A stretch of 5,451 bases of DNA. Source: Paracoccaceae bacterium (lineage in GTDB: Bacteria; Pseudomonadota; Alphaproteobacteria; Rhodobacterales; Rhodobacteraceae). Position numbers and translations under genes: made by a program. The notes under the pieces were generated by a model that was not told where the DNA came from, ran no database searches, and saw nothing but the letters and a program-made list of their open reading frames with translations. Positions within the stretch are counted from its first letter, which is position 1, and the number at the start of each line of letters is the position of its first letter. Of the stretch, positions 1-5,451 are shown piece after piece. Location of the stretch: NCBI GenBank assembly GCA_003545125.1, contig DQCI01000084.1:1-5451 (forward strand), read 5' to 3'.

Positions 1-130
1 CCGCCCGCGGCGCATGGTCAAGTAAACCGAAGCATCGCGCGCCCGGGGCGCTCGGATGATGGCATCTCCATCGGTGACGGACCCGTGCGCCACTCCGGCT
101 GTGGCTGGACGCAACACTGAGGACCCACCG
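1..130. other. Leader upstream of the FAH gene, possible end of an upstream gene
   Basis: This stretch holds no complete gene. In frame 2 the first bases read RPRRMVK followed by a TAA at 23-25, which could be the C-terminus of an upstream gene on the same strand. Frame 3 is also open until a TGA at 57-59, so the reading is not decided. If the first reading is right, about 105 nt separate that gene from the FAH start and the FAH-dehydratase pair may be the tail of a longer operon. I see no good sigma-70 promoter here. A short 5-bp inverted repeat (GATGG at 58-62, CCATC at 68-72) and a GC-only repeat near 37-51 are too weak to call. Confidence 0.3.
119..123 (+). promoter_or_regulatory. Ribosome binding site deciding the FAH start
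   Basis: GAGGA lies 7 nt before the ATG at 131. The earlier in-frame ATGs at 56 and 59 would add 25 residues that do not look like the family and lack a comparable site, so this element supports 131 as the start. Confidence 0.7.
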
Positions 131-973
131 ATGAAACTCCTTCGCATTGGAAACCCCGGCCGGGAGATCCCCTGCATCCTCGGTACCGACGGGCGCGCCC
201 GCGATGTCTCGAGCCTGGTGGCCGATTTCTCGCCGGAAACGATCCCTGGCGTGGTCACGGCGCTGGACGCCGCCGACATCGCCAGCCTGCCGGTGGTCGA
301 GACCGAGGGCGCGCGGATCGGTACGCCGATGAGCCAGCCGCGCAACATTCTGTGCATCGGGCTGAACTATTCCGACCACGCCGCCGAGACGGGCATGGAG
401 CCCCCCTCCGAGCCGATCCTGTTCAACAAGGCGGCCGGCAGCTTCTCGGGCCCGAACGACCCGATCCTCTATAGTCCGCAGATGACCAAGCTTGATTGGG
501 AAGTGGAGCTTGGCATCGTCATCGCCAAGCCGACGCTGGGTATCGACAGGACGCAGGCGCCGGGTCACATCCTTGGCTACGTGCTGGTGAACGACGTCAG
601 CGAACGCGCCTGGCAGATCGAGCACGGCGGGCAATGGGCGAAGGGCAAGAGCTTCCCCAATTTCTGCCCCACCGGCCCGTGGATCGTCACCGGCGACGAG
701 ATCGGCGAGACCCAGGCGCTCGACATGTGGCTCGACGTCAACGGGACGCGCATGCAGAGCGGCAACACCGAAAAGATGATTTTCGACCCCGCGACCATCG
801 TGAGCTACCTCAGCACCTTCATGCGGCTGGAGCCGGGCGATCTGATCTGCACCGGCACGCCTCCCGGCGTGGGCATGGGCAAAAAACCTCCGGTCTGGCT
901 CAAACCGGGCGACCGGGTCGGACTCGGGGTTGAAGGTCTGGGCGAACAGGCGCAGACCGTCGTGGCATTGTAA
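131..973 (+). CDS. FAH-superfamily sugar-acid hydrolase (2,4-diketo-3-deoxy-aldonate hydrolase / 'ureidoglycolate lyase'-like)
   Basis: A 280-residue cytoplasmic enzyme of the fumarylacetoacetate hydrolase superfamily. What is seen: an N-terminal strand region beginning [10 protein letters not shown], typical of the short (about 280 aa) bacterial members; GLNYSDHA at residues 77-84 (the G-x-x-Y-x-x-H signature); [13 protein letters not shown] around 98-110; WEVELG with Glu124 and Glu126, and VNDVSER with Asp155, the expected Mg/Mn ligands; GKSF with Lys172; and the C-terminal [16 protein letters not shown] at 233-248. Known of the family: relatives cleave C-C bonds in 2,4-diketo-3-deoxy-L-rhamnonate or L-fuconate, and many are mis-named ureidoglycolate lyase. 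The dehydratase gene starts 10 nt downstream, so I infer a role in non-phosphorylative sugar-acid breakdown. Superfamily assignment is firm; the exact substrate is open. Ureidoglycolate lyase is unlikely because no purine genes are nearby. Confidence 0.9.
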   Translation: MKLLRIGNPGREIPCILGTDGRARDVSSLVADFSPETIPGVVTALDAADIASLPVVETEGARIGTPMSQPRNILCIGLNYSDHAAETGMEPPSEPILFNKAAGSFSGPNDPILYSPQMTKLDWEVELGIVIAKPTLGIDRTQAPGHILGYVLVNDVSERAWQIEHGGQWAKGKSFPNFCPTGPWIVTGDEIGETQALDMWLDVNGTRMQSGNTEKMIFDPATIVSYLSTFMRLEPGDLICTGTPPGVGMGKKPPVWLKPGDRVGLGVEGLGEQAQTVVAL

Positions 974-976
974 GGA
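972..976 (+). promoter_or_regulatory. Ribosome binding site overlapping the FAH stop codon
   Basis: AAGGA shares its first two bases with the TAA stop of the FAH gene (971-973) and sits 7 nt before the ATG at 984. This geometry suggests translational coupling of the two genes and fixes the dehydratase start, against an in-frame ATG at 930 that would lie inside the FAH gene. Confidence 0.65.
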
Positions 977-983
977 CAGACGC

Positions 984-2762
984 ATGAAACTTCGGTCGCA
1001 ACAATGGTTCGACAACCCCGAAAACCCGGGGATGACCGCGATCTATCTGGAGCGATACCTCAATTTCGGGATCACCCGCGAGGAGCTTCAGTCCGGCAAG
1101 CCGATCATCGGCATCGCCCAGACCGGCTCCGATCTCAGCCCCTGCAACCGCCACCATATCGAGCTCGCCAAGCGGGTGCGCGAGGGGATCGTCGCGGCGG
1201 GCGGCATCTGCCTCGAGTTTCCGGTTCACCCGATCCAGGAGACCGGCAAGCGTCCGACCGCGGCGTTGGACCGCAACCTGGCCTATCTGGGGCTGGTCGA
1301 ATCCCTCTACGGCTATCCGATCGACGGTGTCGTGCTCACCATCGGCTGCGACAAGACCACGCCAGCGTTGCTGATGGCCGCCGCGACCGTCGATATTCCC
1401 GCCATCGCGCTCTCGGTCGGCCCGATGCTGAACGGCTGGCACAAGGGTGAACGCGCGGGCTCCGGCACGATCATCTGGCAGGGGCGCCAGAAACTCGCGA
1501 GCGGTGAGATCGACTACGAAGATTTCATGGAAATGGCCGCCGATTCCGCCCCGTCGGTCGGCTATTGCAATACGATGGGCACGGCCTCGACGATGAATTC
1601 GCTGGCCGAGGTGCTCGGCATGCAACTGCCCGGCAGCGCCTCGATCCCCGCGCCCTACCGTGAACGCGGGCAGATCTCCTACGAGACCGGGCGGCGGATC
1701 GTCGACATGGTGTGGGAAGACCTCAAACCCTCCGACATCATGACCCGCGCGGCCTTTGAGAACGCCATCGTCGTCAACTCGGCGCTGGGCGGTTCGACCA
1801 ACGCGCCGATCCACCTGGGCGCCGTCGCCGCGCATCTCGGTCTGCCGCTCAGCAACGACGACTGGCAGGCGCTCGGCCACGATATTCCGCTGATGGTCAA
1901 CATGCAGCCGGCGGGGGCCTATCTCGGCGAAGATTTCTACCGCGCGGGGGGGGTTCCTGCGGTGATCGGCGAGCTCATCGCCGCCGGCGCGTTGCCGCAC
2001 CGCCAGGAGAAGCTGGTGACCGGGAAGACCATTGAAGAGACCTACGCGGGCCTCGCCTCGACCAACCGGGACGTGATCCGGCCCTTCGGCGAGCCGCTCA
2101 AACCGGCGGCCGGGTTCGTCAATCTCACCGGCAACCTGTTCGACAGCGCGATCATGAAAACCTCGGTGATCTCGGAGGGGTTCCGCGCGCGCTATCTCTC
2201 CAACCCCGACGACCCCGATGCGTTCGAGGTCCGCGCCGTGGTGTTCGAGGGCCCCGAGGATTACCACGCCCGGATCGACGACCCTTCGCTCGGGATCGAC
2301 GGCGATTGCATCCTCGTCATCCGCGGCGCCGGGCCGATCGGCTATCCGGGCGGGGCGGAGGTGGTGAACATGCAGCCGCCCGCCGCGCTCATCAAGGCGG
2401 GGATCACCGAGTTGCCGACCATGGGCGACGGGCGCCAGTCGGGCACCTCCGGCAGCCCCTCGATCCTCAATGCCAGCCCCGAGGCGGCGGCGGGCGGCGG
2501 GCTGGCCCTGATCGAGACCGGCGACATGATCCGGGTGGATCTGCGCAAAGCGACCGCGAACATGCTTCTCGACGCGGGTGAGCTCGCCCGCCGTCGCGCG
2601 ACGCTCGACGCGGCGGGCGGGTTCCCGATCGCGCCGCACCAGACGCCCTGGCAGGAGATCCAGCGCGACATGGTCGACCAGTTCGACAAGGGCATGATCC
2701 TGAAACCGGCGGTGAAGTATCAGCAGATCGCCGCGAAGGGCCTGCCGCGCCACAATCACTGA
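984..2762 (+). CDS. IlvD/Edd-family aldonate dehydratase, D-xylonate dehydratase-like
   Basis: A 592-residue [2Fe-2S], Mg-dependent sugar-acid dehydratase that turns an aldonate into a 2-keto-3-deoxy acid. The expected cluster cysteines are Cys54 (SPCNRHH), Cys122 (GCDKTTP) and Cys195 ([10 protein letters not shown]). Asp123, Lys124 (carbamylated in relatives), Glu86 and Glu459 match Mg ligands known from rhizobial L-arabinonate dehydratase, and Ser486 in [11 protein letters not shown] matches its catalytic serine. From memory, the protein is close in length and sequence to Caulobacter XylD, including the start (WFDNP...MTA.YLER) and the C-terminal LPRHNH. The pentonate subgroup is therefore well supported, but members accept several sugar acids (xylonate, gluconate, arabinonate, galactonate), so I give no symbol. 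Branched-chain IlvD and phosphogluconate Edd are less likely. It is the second gene of a pair with the FAH hydrolase. A run of eight G at 1946-1953 lies in the frame without breaking it. Confidence 0.92.
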   Translation: MKLRSQQWFDNPENPGMTAIYLERYLNFGITREELQSGKPIIGIAQTGSDLSPCNRHHIELAKRVREGIVAAGGICLEFPVHPIQETGKRPTAALDRNLAYLGLVESLYGYPIDGVVLTIGCDKTTPALLMAAATVDIPAIALSVGPMLNGWHKGERAGSGTIIWQGRQKLASGEIDYEDFMEMAADSAPSVGYCNTMGTASTMNSLAEVLGMQLPGSASIPAPYRERGQISYETGRRIVDMVWEDLKPSDIMTRAAFENAIVVNSALGGSTNAPIHLGAVAAHLGLPLSNDDWQALGHDIPLMVNMQPAGAYLGEDFYRAGGVPAVIGELIAAGALPHRQEKLVTGKTIEETYAGLASTNRDVIRPFGEPLKPAAGFVNLTGNLFDSAIMKTSVISEGFRARYLSNPDDPDAFEVRAVVFEGPEDYHARIDDPSLGIDGDCILVIRGAGPIGYPGGAEVVNMQPPAALIKAGITELPTMGDGRQSGTSGSPSILNASPEAAAGGGLALIETGDMIRVDLRKATANMLLDAGELARRRATLDAAGGFPIAPHQTPWQEIQRDMVDQFDKGMILKPAVKYQQIAAKGLPRHNH

Positions 2763-2764
2763 AC

Positions 2765-2788
2765 GGGCGCCACCGGGGCAGGGCGGGG
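2765..2788 (+). other. G-quadruplex-type motif in the convergent spacer
   Basis: Between the dehydratase stop and the regulator stop there are only 49 nt. The plus strand carries G runs at 2765-2767, 2775-2778, 2781-2783 and 2785-2788, with loops of 7, 2 and 1 nt, which fits the usual four-run G3+ pattern. The dehydratase mRNA would carry it just after its stop codon. No hairpin followed by a T tract is visible for either gene, so it could serve in pausing or 3'-end formation, but such motifs also arise by chance in GC-rich DNA. Confidence 0.4.
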
Positions 2789-2811
2789 CGGCGACGGTCC
2801 GGGATCGGGCT

Positions 2812-3507
2812 CTAATCGTCGGCAAACCAGGCGCGGTTGTCGTCGCGGATGCGCTCGATCAACAGCGTGATCCGGGAGAGGTGCGCGCGCATCATGCGGA
2901 CGGCCAACGCCTGATCGCGGGTCTTCAAAGCCTCGAGAATGCCCTGGTGATCCTCGAGGGCGACTGCGGACGCGAATGACAACGACAGCATCCGCACCCT
3001 GTCCATATGCCCCTTGTTGCCGGCGATGAGGTCCCAGGCGAACCCGAGGCCGGCCCTTGTGCAAATCTCGTGGTGGAACTGATCGTCGAGCTGGTGGAAG
3101 GCGGTGCGGTCCTTGGCCTCGACGGCCTTGCGCTGCCGTTCGAGGTTATCGGCAAGCGCCTCGATATCGGCTTTTGTGAGAGCGGTGGCGGCGACCGCGA
3201 CCGTCTCGACTTCCAGCGCTGTCCGGATGAACCGCGCTTGCAGGACCGCGGCCTGCGAGATCAGCGTAACCGTGGTGGCGCGTTGCGGGCGAATCAGCAG
3301 GAAGCCGAGCTTGGACAGCCGGTAGAACGCATCGCGCACCGGCTGGCGCGAGACGCCGAGGGTTTTGGCAATCTCGACCTCGGAAATCCGGGTGCCGGGC
3401 GCAAGCTCAAGCGCCAGCACCTGCCGCTGCAGTTCGTCGAACACCTGATCGGCGACCGAGGGACGCGGCAGGGTCGCATGCTGCCCCATCATCACAGGAC
3501 CGGCCAT
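2812..3507 (-). CDS. GntR-family transcriptional regulator, FadR/FCD subfamily
   Basis: A 231-residue DNA-binding regulator. The winged helix-turn-helix spans about residues 15-82, with the helix-turn-helix core near 43-70 (ISEVEIAKTLGVSRQPVRDA, followed by a family-typical L..LGFL). An all-helical FCD effector domain covers about 86-217. The FCD metal/ligand pattern is present: Asp141 and His145 (LDDQFHHEI), His187 (EDHQGILEAL, followed by K-T-R-D) and His209 (MMRAHLSRI). The start at 3507 has a GGAG (plus-strand 3515-3518) 7 nt upstream. Family knowledge: FCD regulators usually repress catabolic operons and are released by a sugar acid or similar carboxylate. It is transcribed away from uxaC, with which it shares a 95-nt intergenic region, so I infer that it represses uxaC-kduI and itself, with a uronate or pathway intermediate as likely inducer. 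An activator role cannot be excluded. Its 3' end converges on the dehydratase gene. Confidence 0.93.
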   Translation of the reverse strand: MAGPVMMGQHATLPRPSVADQVFDELQRQVLALELAPGTRISEVEIAKTLGVSRQPVRDAFYRLSKLGFLLIRPQRATTVTLISQAAVLQARFIRTALEVETVAVAATALTKADIEALADNLERQRKAVEAKDRTAFHQLDDQFHHEICTRAGLGFAWDLIAGNKGHMDRVRMLSLSFASAVALEDHQGILEALKTRDQALAVRMMRAHLSRITLLIERIRDDNRAWFADD

Positions 3508-3514
3508 CTGAATT

Positions 3515-3518
3515 CTCC
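3515..3518 (-). promoter_or_regulatory. Ribosome binding site of the GntR regulator
   Basis: On the minus strand GGAG is followed by a 7-nt spacer and the ATG ending at 3507. It supports this start over the methionines at residues 6 and 7. Confidence 0.6.
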
Positions 3519-3519
3519 G

Positions 3520-3549
3520 TTGACAACTGATATGCTAGAATACTAGTAC
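3520..3549 (+). promoter_or_regulatory. Candidate uxaC promoter
   Basis: A perfect -35 type hexamer TTGACA lies at 3520-3525, but the hexamers 17-18 nt further on (CTAGTA or TAGTAC, 3543-3549) are poor -10 boxes. Alternatively TGCTAGAAT at 3533-3541 reads as an extended -10 (TG, one base, then TAGAAT) that could work without the -35. Either choice gives a 5' leader of roughly 45-55 nt before the ATG at 3603. Both overlap the CTAG inverted repeat, which suits repression by occlusion. The choice between them is not settled by sequence. Confidence 0.45.
3533..3548. promoter_or_regulatory. Candidate GntR operator (CTAG inverted repeat)
   Basis: TGCTAG at 3533-3538 and CTAGTA at 3543-3548 form an inverted repeat with a 4-nt centre (5 of 6 positions paired). 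The right half is part of a perfect 8-bp palindrome TACTAGTA at 3541-3548. CTAG occurs only at these two places in the whole window by my reading. The site lies in the divergent gap between the FCD regulator and uxaC and overlaps the candidate -10 elements, the expected place for an autoregulatory operator. Binding by this regulator is inferred. Confidence 0.5.
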
Positions 3550-3586
3550 AGAAACACGGACCCGTCTACAGCGACGACCACAAACG

Positions 3587-3594
3587 GGAGGGGA
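3587..3594 (+). promoter_or_regulatory. Ribosome binding site of uxaC
   Basis: A strong purine block containing GGAGG (3587-3591) precedes the ATG at 3603. The spacer is 11 nt from GGAGG, or 8 nt if the trailing GGGGA is used, so it is on the long side. No other in-frame start nearby fits the family N-terminus better. Confidence 0.6.
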
Positions 3595-3602
3595 CGTTTT
3601 CC

Positions 3603-5009
3603 ATGGCATTGCTCCACGAAGACCGGCTGTTGCCGGTCGAACCTTCGGTGAAAAACCTGGCGCGGGCCCTTTATGATACGGTCGCAGATGCCCCGATCAT
3701 CTCTCCCCATGGCCATACCGACCCACGCTGGTTTGCCGAAAACGCGCCCTTTGCGGACCCCGCGCAATTGTTCGTAACCCCCGATCACTACGCCTTCCGG
3801 ATGCTCCACAGCCAGGGCGTGCCGCTCGAGGCGATGGGGGTTCCCCGGGTCGATGGGGGCGCTACGGAAACCGACGGTCGCAAGATCTGGCGCCTGCTCG
3901 CCGAAAACTACCACCTGTTCCGCGGCACCCCGAGCCGGGGTTGGCTCGACCATGCCTTCCAGGAGGTTTTTGGCCTCGACGTGCCGCTCTGCGCCAAGAC
4001 GGCCGATCACTACTACGACCACATCTCCGAGAAGCTCAGCACGCCGGAATTTCTCCCCCGCGCGCTGTTCGAGCGGTTCAACATCGAGGTGATCGCCACC
4101 ACCGAAAGCCCGCTGGATGAGCTGAAATGGCACAAGATGATCCGCTCTTCCGGTTGGGGTGGCCGCGTTATCACCGCCTATCGTCCCGACCCGGTGGTCG
4201 ACCCCGATTTCGAGGGATTCACCGGCAACGTCGCGCAATTCTGCGCGCTCGCGGGTGTGCCGGGCACGAGCTGGCAGGACTACCTCGACGCGCACCGGGC
4301 CCGGCGCGCCTTTTTCAAGGAGATGGGTGCGACCTCTACAGACCACGGCCACCCGACGGCGTTTACCGAGAACCTCGGCGCGGCGGAAGCCGAAGCGCTC
4401 TATGCCAAGGTGATGTCCGGCAAGGCCGACGCCGCCGCGCGCGAAGCCTTCCGTGGCCAGATGCTGACCGAGATGGCGAAGATGAGCCTCGACGACGGGC
4501 TGGTGATGCAGATCCACCCAGGGTCTTACCGCAATCACTCGGACCCGATCCTCGCCAGCTTCGGCCGTGACAAGGGCTACGACATTCCGACCCGCACCGA
4601 CTATGTGCACGCGTTGCAGCCGTTGCTCGACGTGGTCGGCGAGGAGCCGGAGTTCACCCTCATCCTCTTCACGCTCGACGAGACCGCCTATGCCCGCGAG
4701 CTTGCCCCGCTCGCAGGTGTCTATCCGGCGCTGAAGCTCGGACCCGCCTGGTGGTTCCACGACAGCCCCGAGGGCATGCGGCGCTACCGCGAGATGACGA
4801 CCGAGACGGCCGGGTTCTACAACACCGTCGGCTTCAACGACGACACCCGCGCCTTCATGTCGATCCCCGCGCGCCACGACGTGGCCAGGCGGGTCGATGC
4901 CGGTTTTCTCGCCACCCTGGTCGCCACCGGGCGGCTCTACGAGGACGAGGCCTTCGAGGTTATCCAGGATCTCGCCCACAGGCTTGCGCGCCAGGCCTAC
5001 CGGCTTTGA
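3603..5009 (+). CDS. uxaC: Uronate isomerase (glucuronate isomerase)
   Basis: A 468-residue cytoplasmic enzyme that interconverts D-glucuronate with D-fructuronate and D-galacturonate with D-tagaturonate, the first step of the isomerase pathway. It is an amidohydrolase-superfamily TIM barrel. The signature HxH metal motif is at His36/His38 (ISPHGHTDPRWF), followed by the family block LFVTPDHYAFRMLHSQG (57-73). Other conserved parts are STDHGH (245-250), QIHPGSYRNHS (303-313, His305), LGPAWWFHDSPEGM (379-392) and FNDDTRAFMS (411-420), where Asp414 is the likely metal-binding aspartate, followed by ARHDVARR. Length matches the usual 465-475 residues and all key residues are present, so it should be active. 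It is divergent from the FCD regulator and lies 184 nt upstream of kduI on the same strand, probably co-transcribed with it. Confidence 0.97.
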   Translation: MALLHEDRLLPVEPSVKNLARALYDTVADAPIISPHGHTDPRWFAENAPFADPAQLFVTPDHYAFRMLHSQGVPLEAMGVPRVDGGATETDGRKIWRLLAENYHLFRGTPSRGWLDHAFQEVFGLDVPLCAKTADHYYDHISEKLSTPEFLPRALFERFNIEVIATTESPLDELKWHKMIRSSGWGGRVITAYRPDPVVDPDFEGFTGNVAQFCALAGVPGTSWQDYLDAHRARRAFFKEMGATSTDHGHPTAFTENLGAAEAEALYAKVMSGKADAAAREAFRGQMLTEMAKMSLDDGLVMQIHPGSYRNHSDPILASFGRDKGYDIPTRTDYVHALQPLLDVVGEEPEFTLILFTLDETAYARELAPLAGVYPALKLGPAWWFHDSPEGMRRYREMTTETAGFYNTVGFNDDTRAFMSIPARHDVARRVDAGFLATLVATGRLYEDEAFEVIQDLAHRLARQAYRL

Positions 5010-5193
5010 GGCAGACGGTGGCGCAGATGGATCGGGGCACATCCGCTGGCATGGCAATATCCCGGTCGCAACCCGTTCGGCCCCGTTGCGCCCTATCCGC
5101 AGGCCAAACCCATGACCTCATCCGCGCCGCGTCCGGCGACCAAACAGACAGCTTCATACCCCGCCGCGACGATATACCCTGAAAGGACCCCCG
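5010..5193. other. uxaC-kduI spacer, no gene seen
   Basis: This 184-nt gap has no convincing gene, promoter or hairpin terminator. The uxaC frame stays free of stops from 5010 to 5204 after the uxaC TGA, and a second forward frame runs to a TGA at 5180-5182, but the translations are rich in Pro, Arg and Ala with no recognisable domain. The candidate small starts at 5027 and 5112 lack a good ribosome binding site. The lack of a terminator is compatible with uxaC and kduI sharing one transcript. Confidence 0.5.
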
Positions 5194-5451
5194 ATGCTCA
5201 CCGTTGAAACTCGCCACGCCATTCACCCCGACCATGCCCGCACCATGGGGACCGACGAATTGCGCCAGAACTTCCTCGCGACAGGCCTGTTCGCCGATGG
5301 CGAGATCCGCCTGGTTTATACGCATTACGACCGTATGACCGTGGGCGCCGCCGTGCCTGCGGGCGGCGAACTGGTGCTCGACAAGGTCGATGAAACCCGC
5401 ACCAGTACCTTCCTCGAACGCCGCGAGATGGGCATCGTCAACATCGGCGCG
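5194..5451 (+). CDS. kduI: 5-dehydro-4-deoxy-D-glucuronate isomerase, N-terminal part (cut by window end)
   Basis: The first 86 codons of a gene that stays open to the window edge; family members have about 280 residues. KduI converts 5-keto-4-deoxyuronate (from unsaturated galacturonate or glucuronate released by polysaccharide lyases) into 2,5-diketo-3-deoxygluconate, which KduD then reduces to KDG. Visible family marks are the start with R-H-A-I-H-P-D-H-A (compare RQSIHSAHA in E. coli), LRQNFL (23-28), LVYTHYDRMTVG (40-51) and FLERREMGIVNIG (73-85), which matches the E. coli FLERRELGVINIG block. The Zn-binding cupin histidines lie further on and cannot be checked. AAGGA at 5183-5187, 6 nt before the ATG, supports the start. 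Being downstream of uxaC, it links the locus to pectin-type or glycosaminoglycan-type uronate use. Confidence 0.93.
   Translation, partial: MLTVETRHAIHPDHARTMGTDELRQNFLATGLFADGEIRLVYTHYDRMTVGAAVPAGGELVLDKVDETRTSTFLERREMGIVNIGA

Noticed and set aside
37..51. GC-only inverted repeat as a terminator of an upstream gene
   Set aside because: The arms leave almost no loop and no T tract follows, so chance in GC-rich sequence is the simpler explanation.
56..130. N-terminal extension of the FAH protein from ATG 56
   Set aside because: The 25 extra residues do not resemble family N-termini, no good ribosome binding site precedes it, and ATG 131 has a well-placed GAGGA and the family-typical MKLLRIG start.
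900..2825. Very long minus-strand open frame (641 codons) opposite the dehydratase gene
   Set aside because: It mirrors a strongly supported dehydratase gene. The translation is dominated by Arg, Gly, Asp and His with no recognisable domain, a typical antisense shadow in GC-rich DNA.
3007..3546. Plus-strand open frame of 179 codons across the regulator gene
   Set aside because: It is antisense to a GntR/FCD gene with clear helix-turn-helix and FCD motifs, and has no recognisable domain.
3543..5057. Long minus-strand open frame (504 codons) opposite uxaC
   Set aside because: It covers a canonical uxaC with all key residues, and its translation has shadow-like composition and no family motif.
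5112..5207. Small open frame starting MTSSAPRPATK upstream of kduI
   Set aside because: It overlaps the kduI start, has no good ribosome binding site and low-complexity Pro/Ala/Thr content.

Overview
This is a GC-rich stretch (clearly above 60 % by eye) whose proteins resemble those of Alphaproteobacteria. The closest remembered matches are Rhodobacterales- and Caulobacter/rhizobia-type sugar-acid catabolic genes, but the lineage is an inference from protein style and base composition. It is a chromosomal-style catabolic gene cluster for uronic and other sugar acids. I see no mobile element, RNA gene or CRISPR array.

Layout: (1) 1-130 is a leader with a possible end of an upstream gene. (2) 131-973 (+) encodes a short fumarylacetoacetate hydrolase (FAH) superfamily enzyme of the diketo-deoxy-sugar-acid hydrolase / 'ureidoglycolate lyase-like' group. 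(3) 984-2762 (+) encodes an IlvD/Edd-family Fe-S dehydratase very like Caulobacter D-xylonate dehydratase (XylD) and rhizobial L-arabinonate dehydratase. The two genes are 10 nt apart and probably translationally coupled. (4) 2763-2811 is a short convergent spacer holding a G-quadruplex-type motif. (5) 2812-3507 (-) encodes a GntR/FadR (FCD-domain) regulator. (6) 3508-3602 is a divergent control region with a CTAG-based inverted repeat overlapping promoter-like elements. (7) 3603-5009 (+) is uronate isomerase, uxaC. (8) 5010-5193 is a spacer with no convincing gene. (9) 5194-5451 (+) is the first 86 codons of kduI, cut by the window end.

How they fit: UxaC converts D-glucuronate and D-galacturonate to D-fructuronate and D-tagaturonate. 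KduI isomerises the 4-deoxy-5-keto uronate released from unsaturated oligouronides (pectin or glycosaminoglycan-type breakdown). The divergent FCD regulator is the natural candidate controller of uxaC-kduI and of itself. The dehydratase plus FAH pair looks like part of a non-phosphorylative aldonate route (dehydration to a 2-keto-3-deoxy acid, then oxidation and hydrolytic cleavage). A dehydrogenase to link them is not in the window, and the true substrate cannot be read from sequence. Nothing here amounts to a clearly undescribed system. The points most worth a second look are the operator, the substrate of the dehydratase/FAH pair, and the G-rich convergent spacer.
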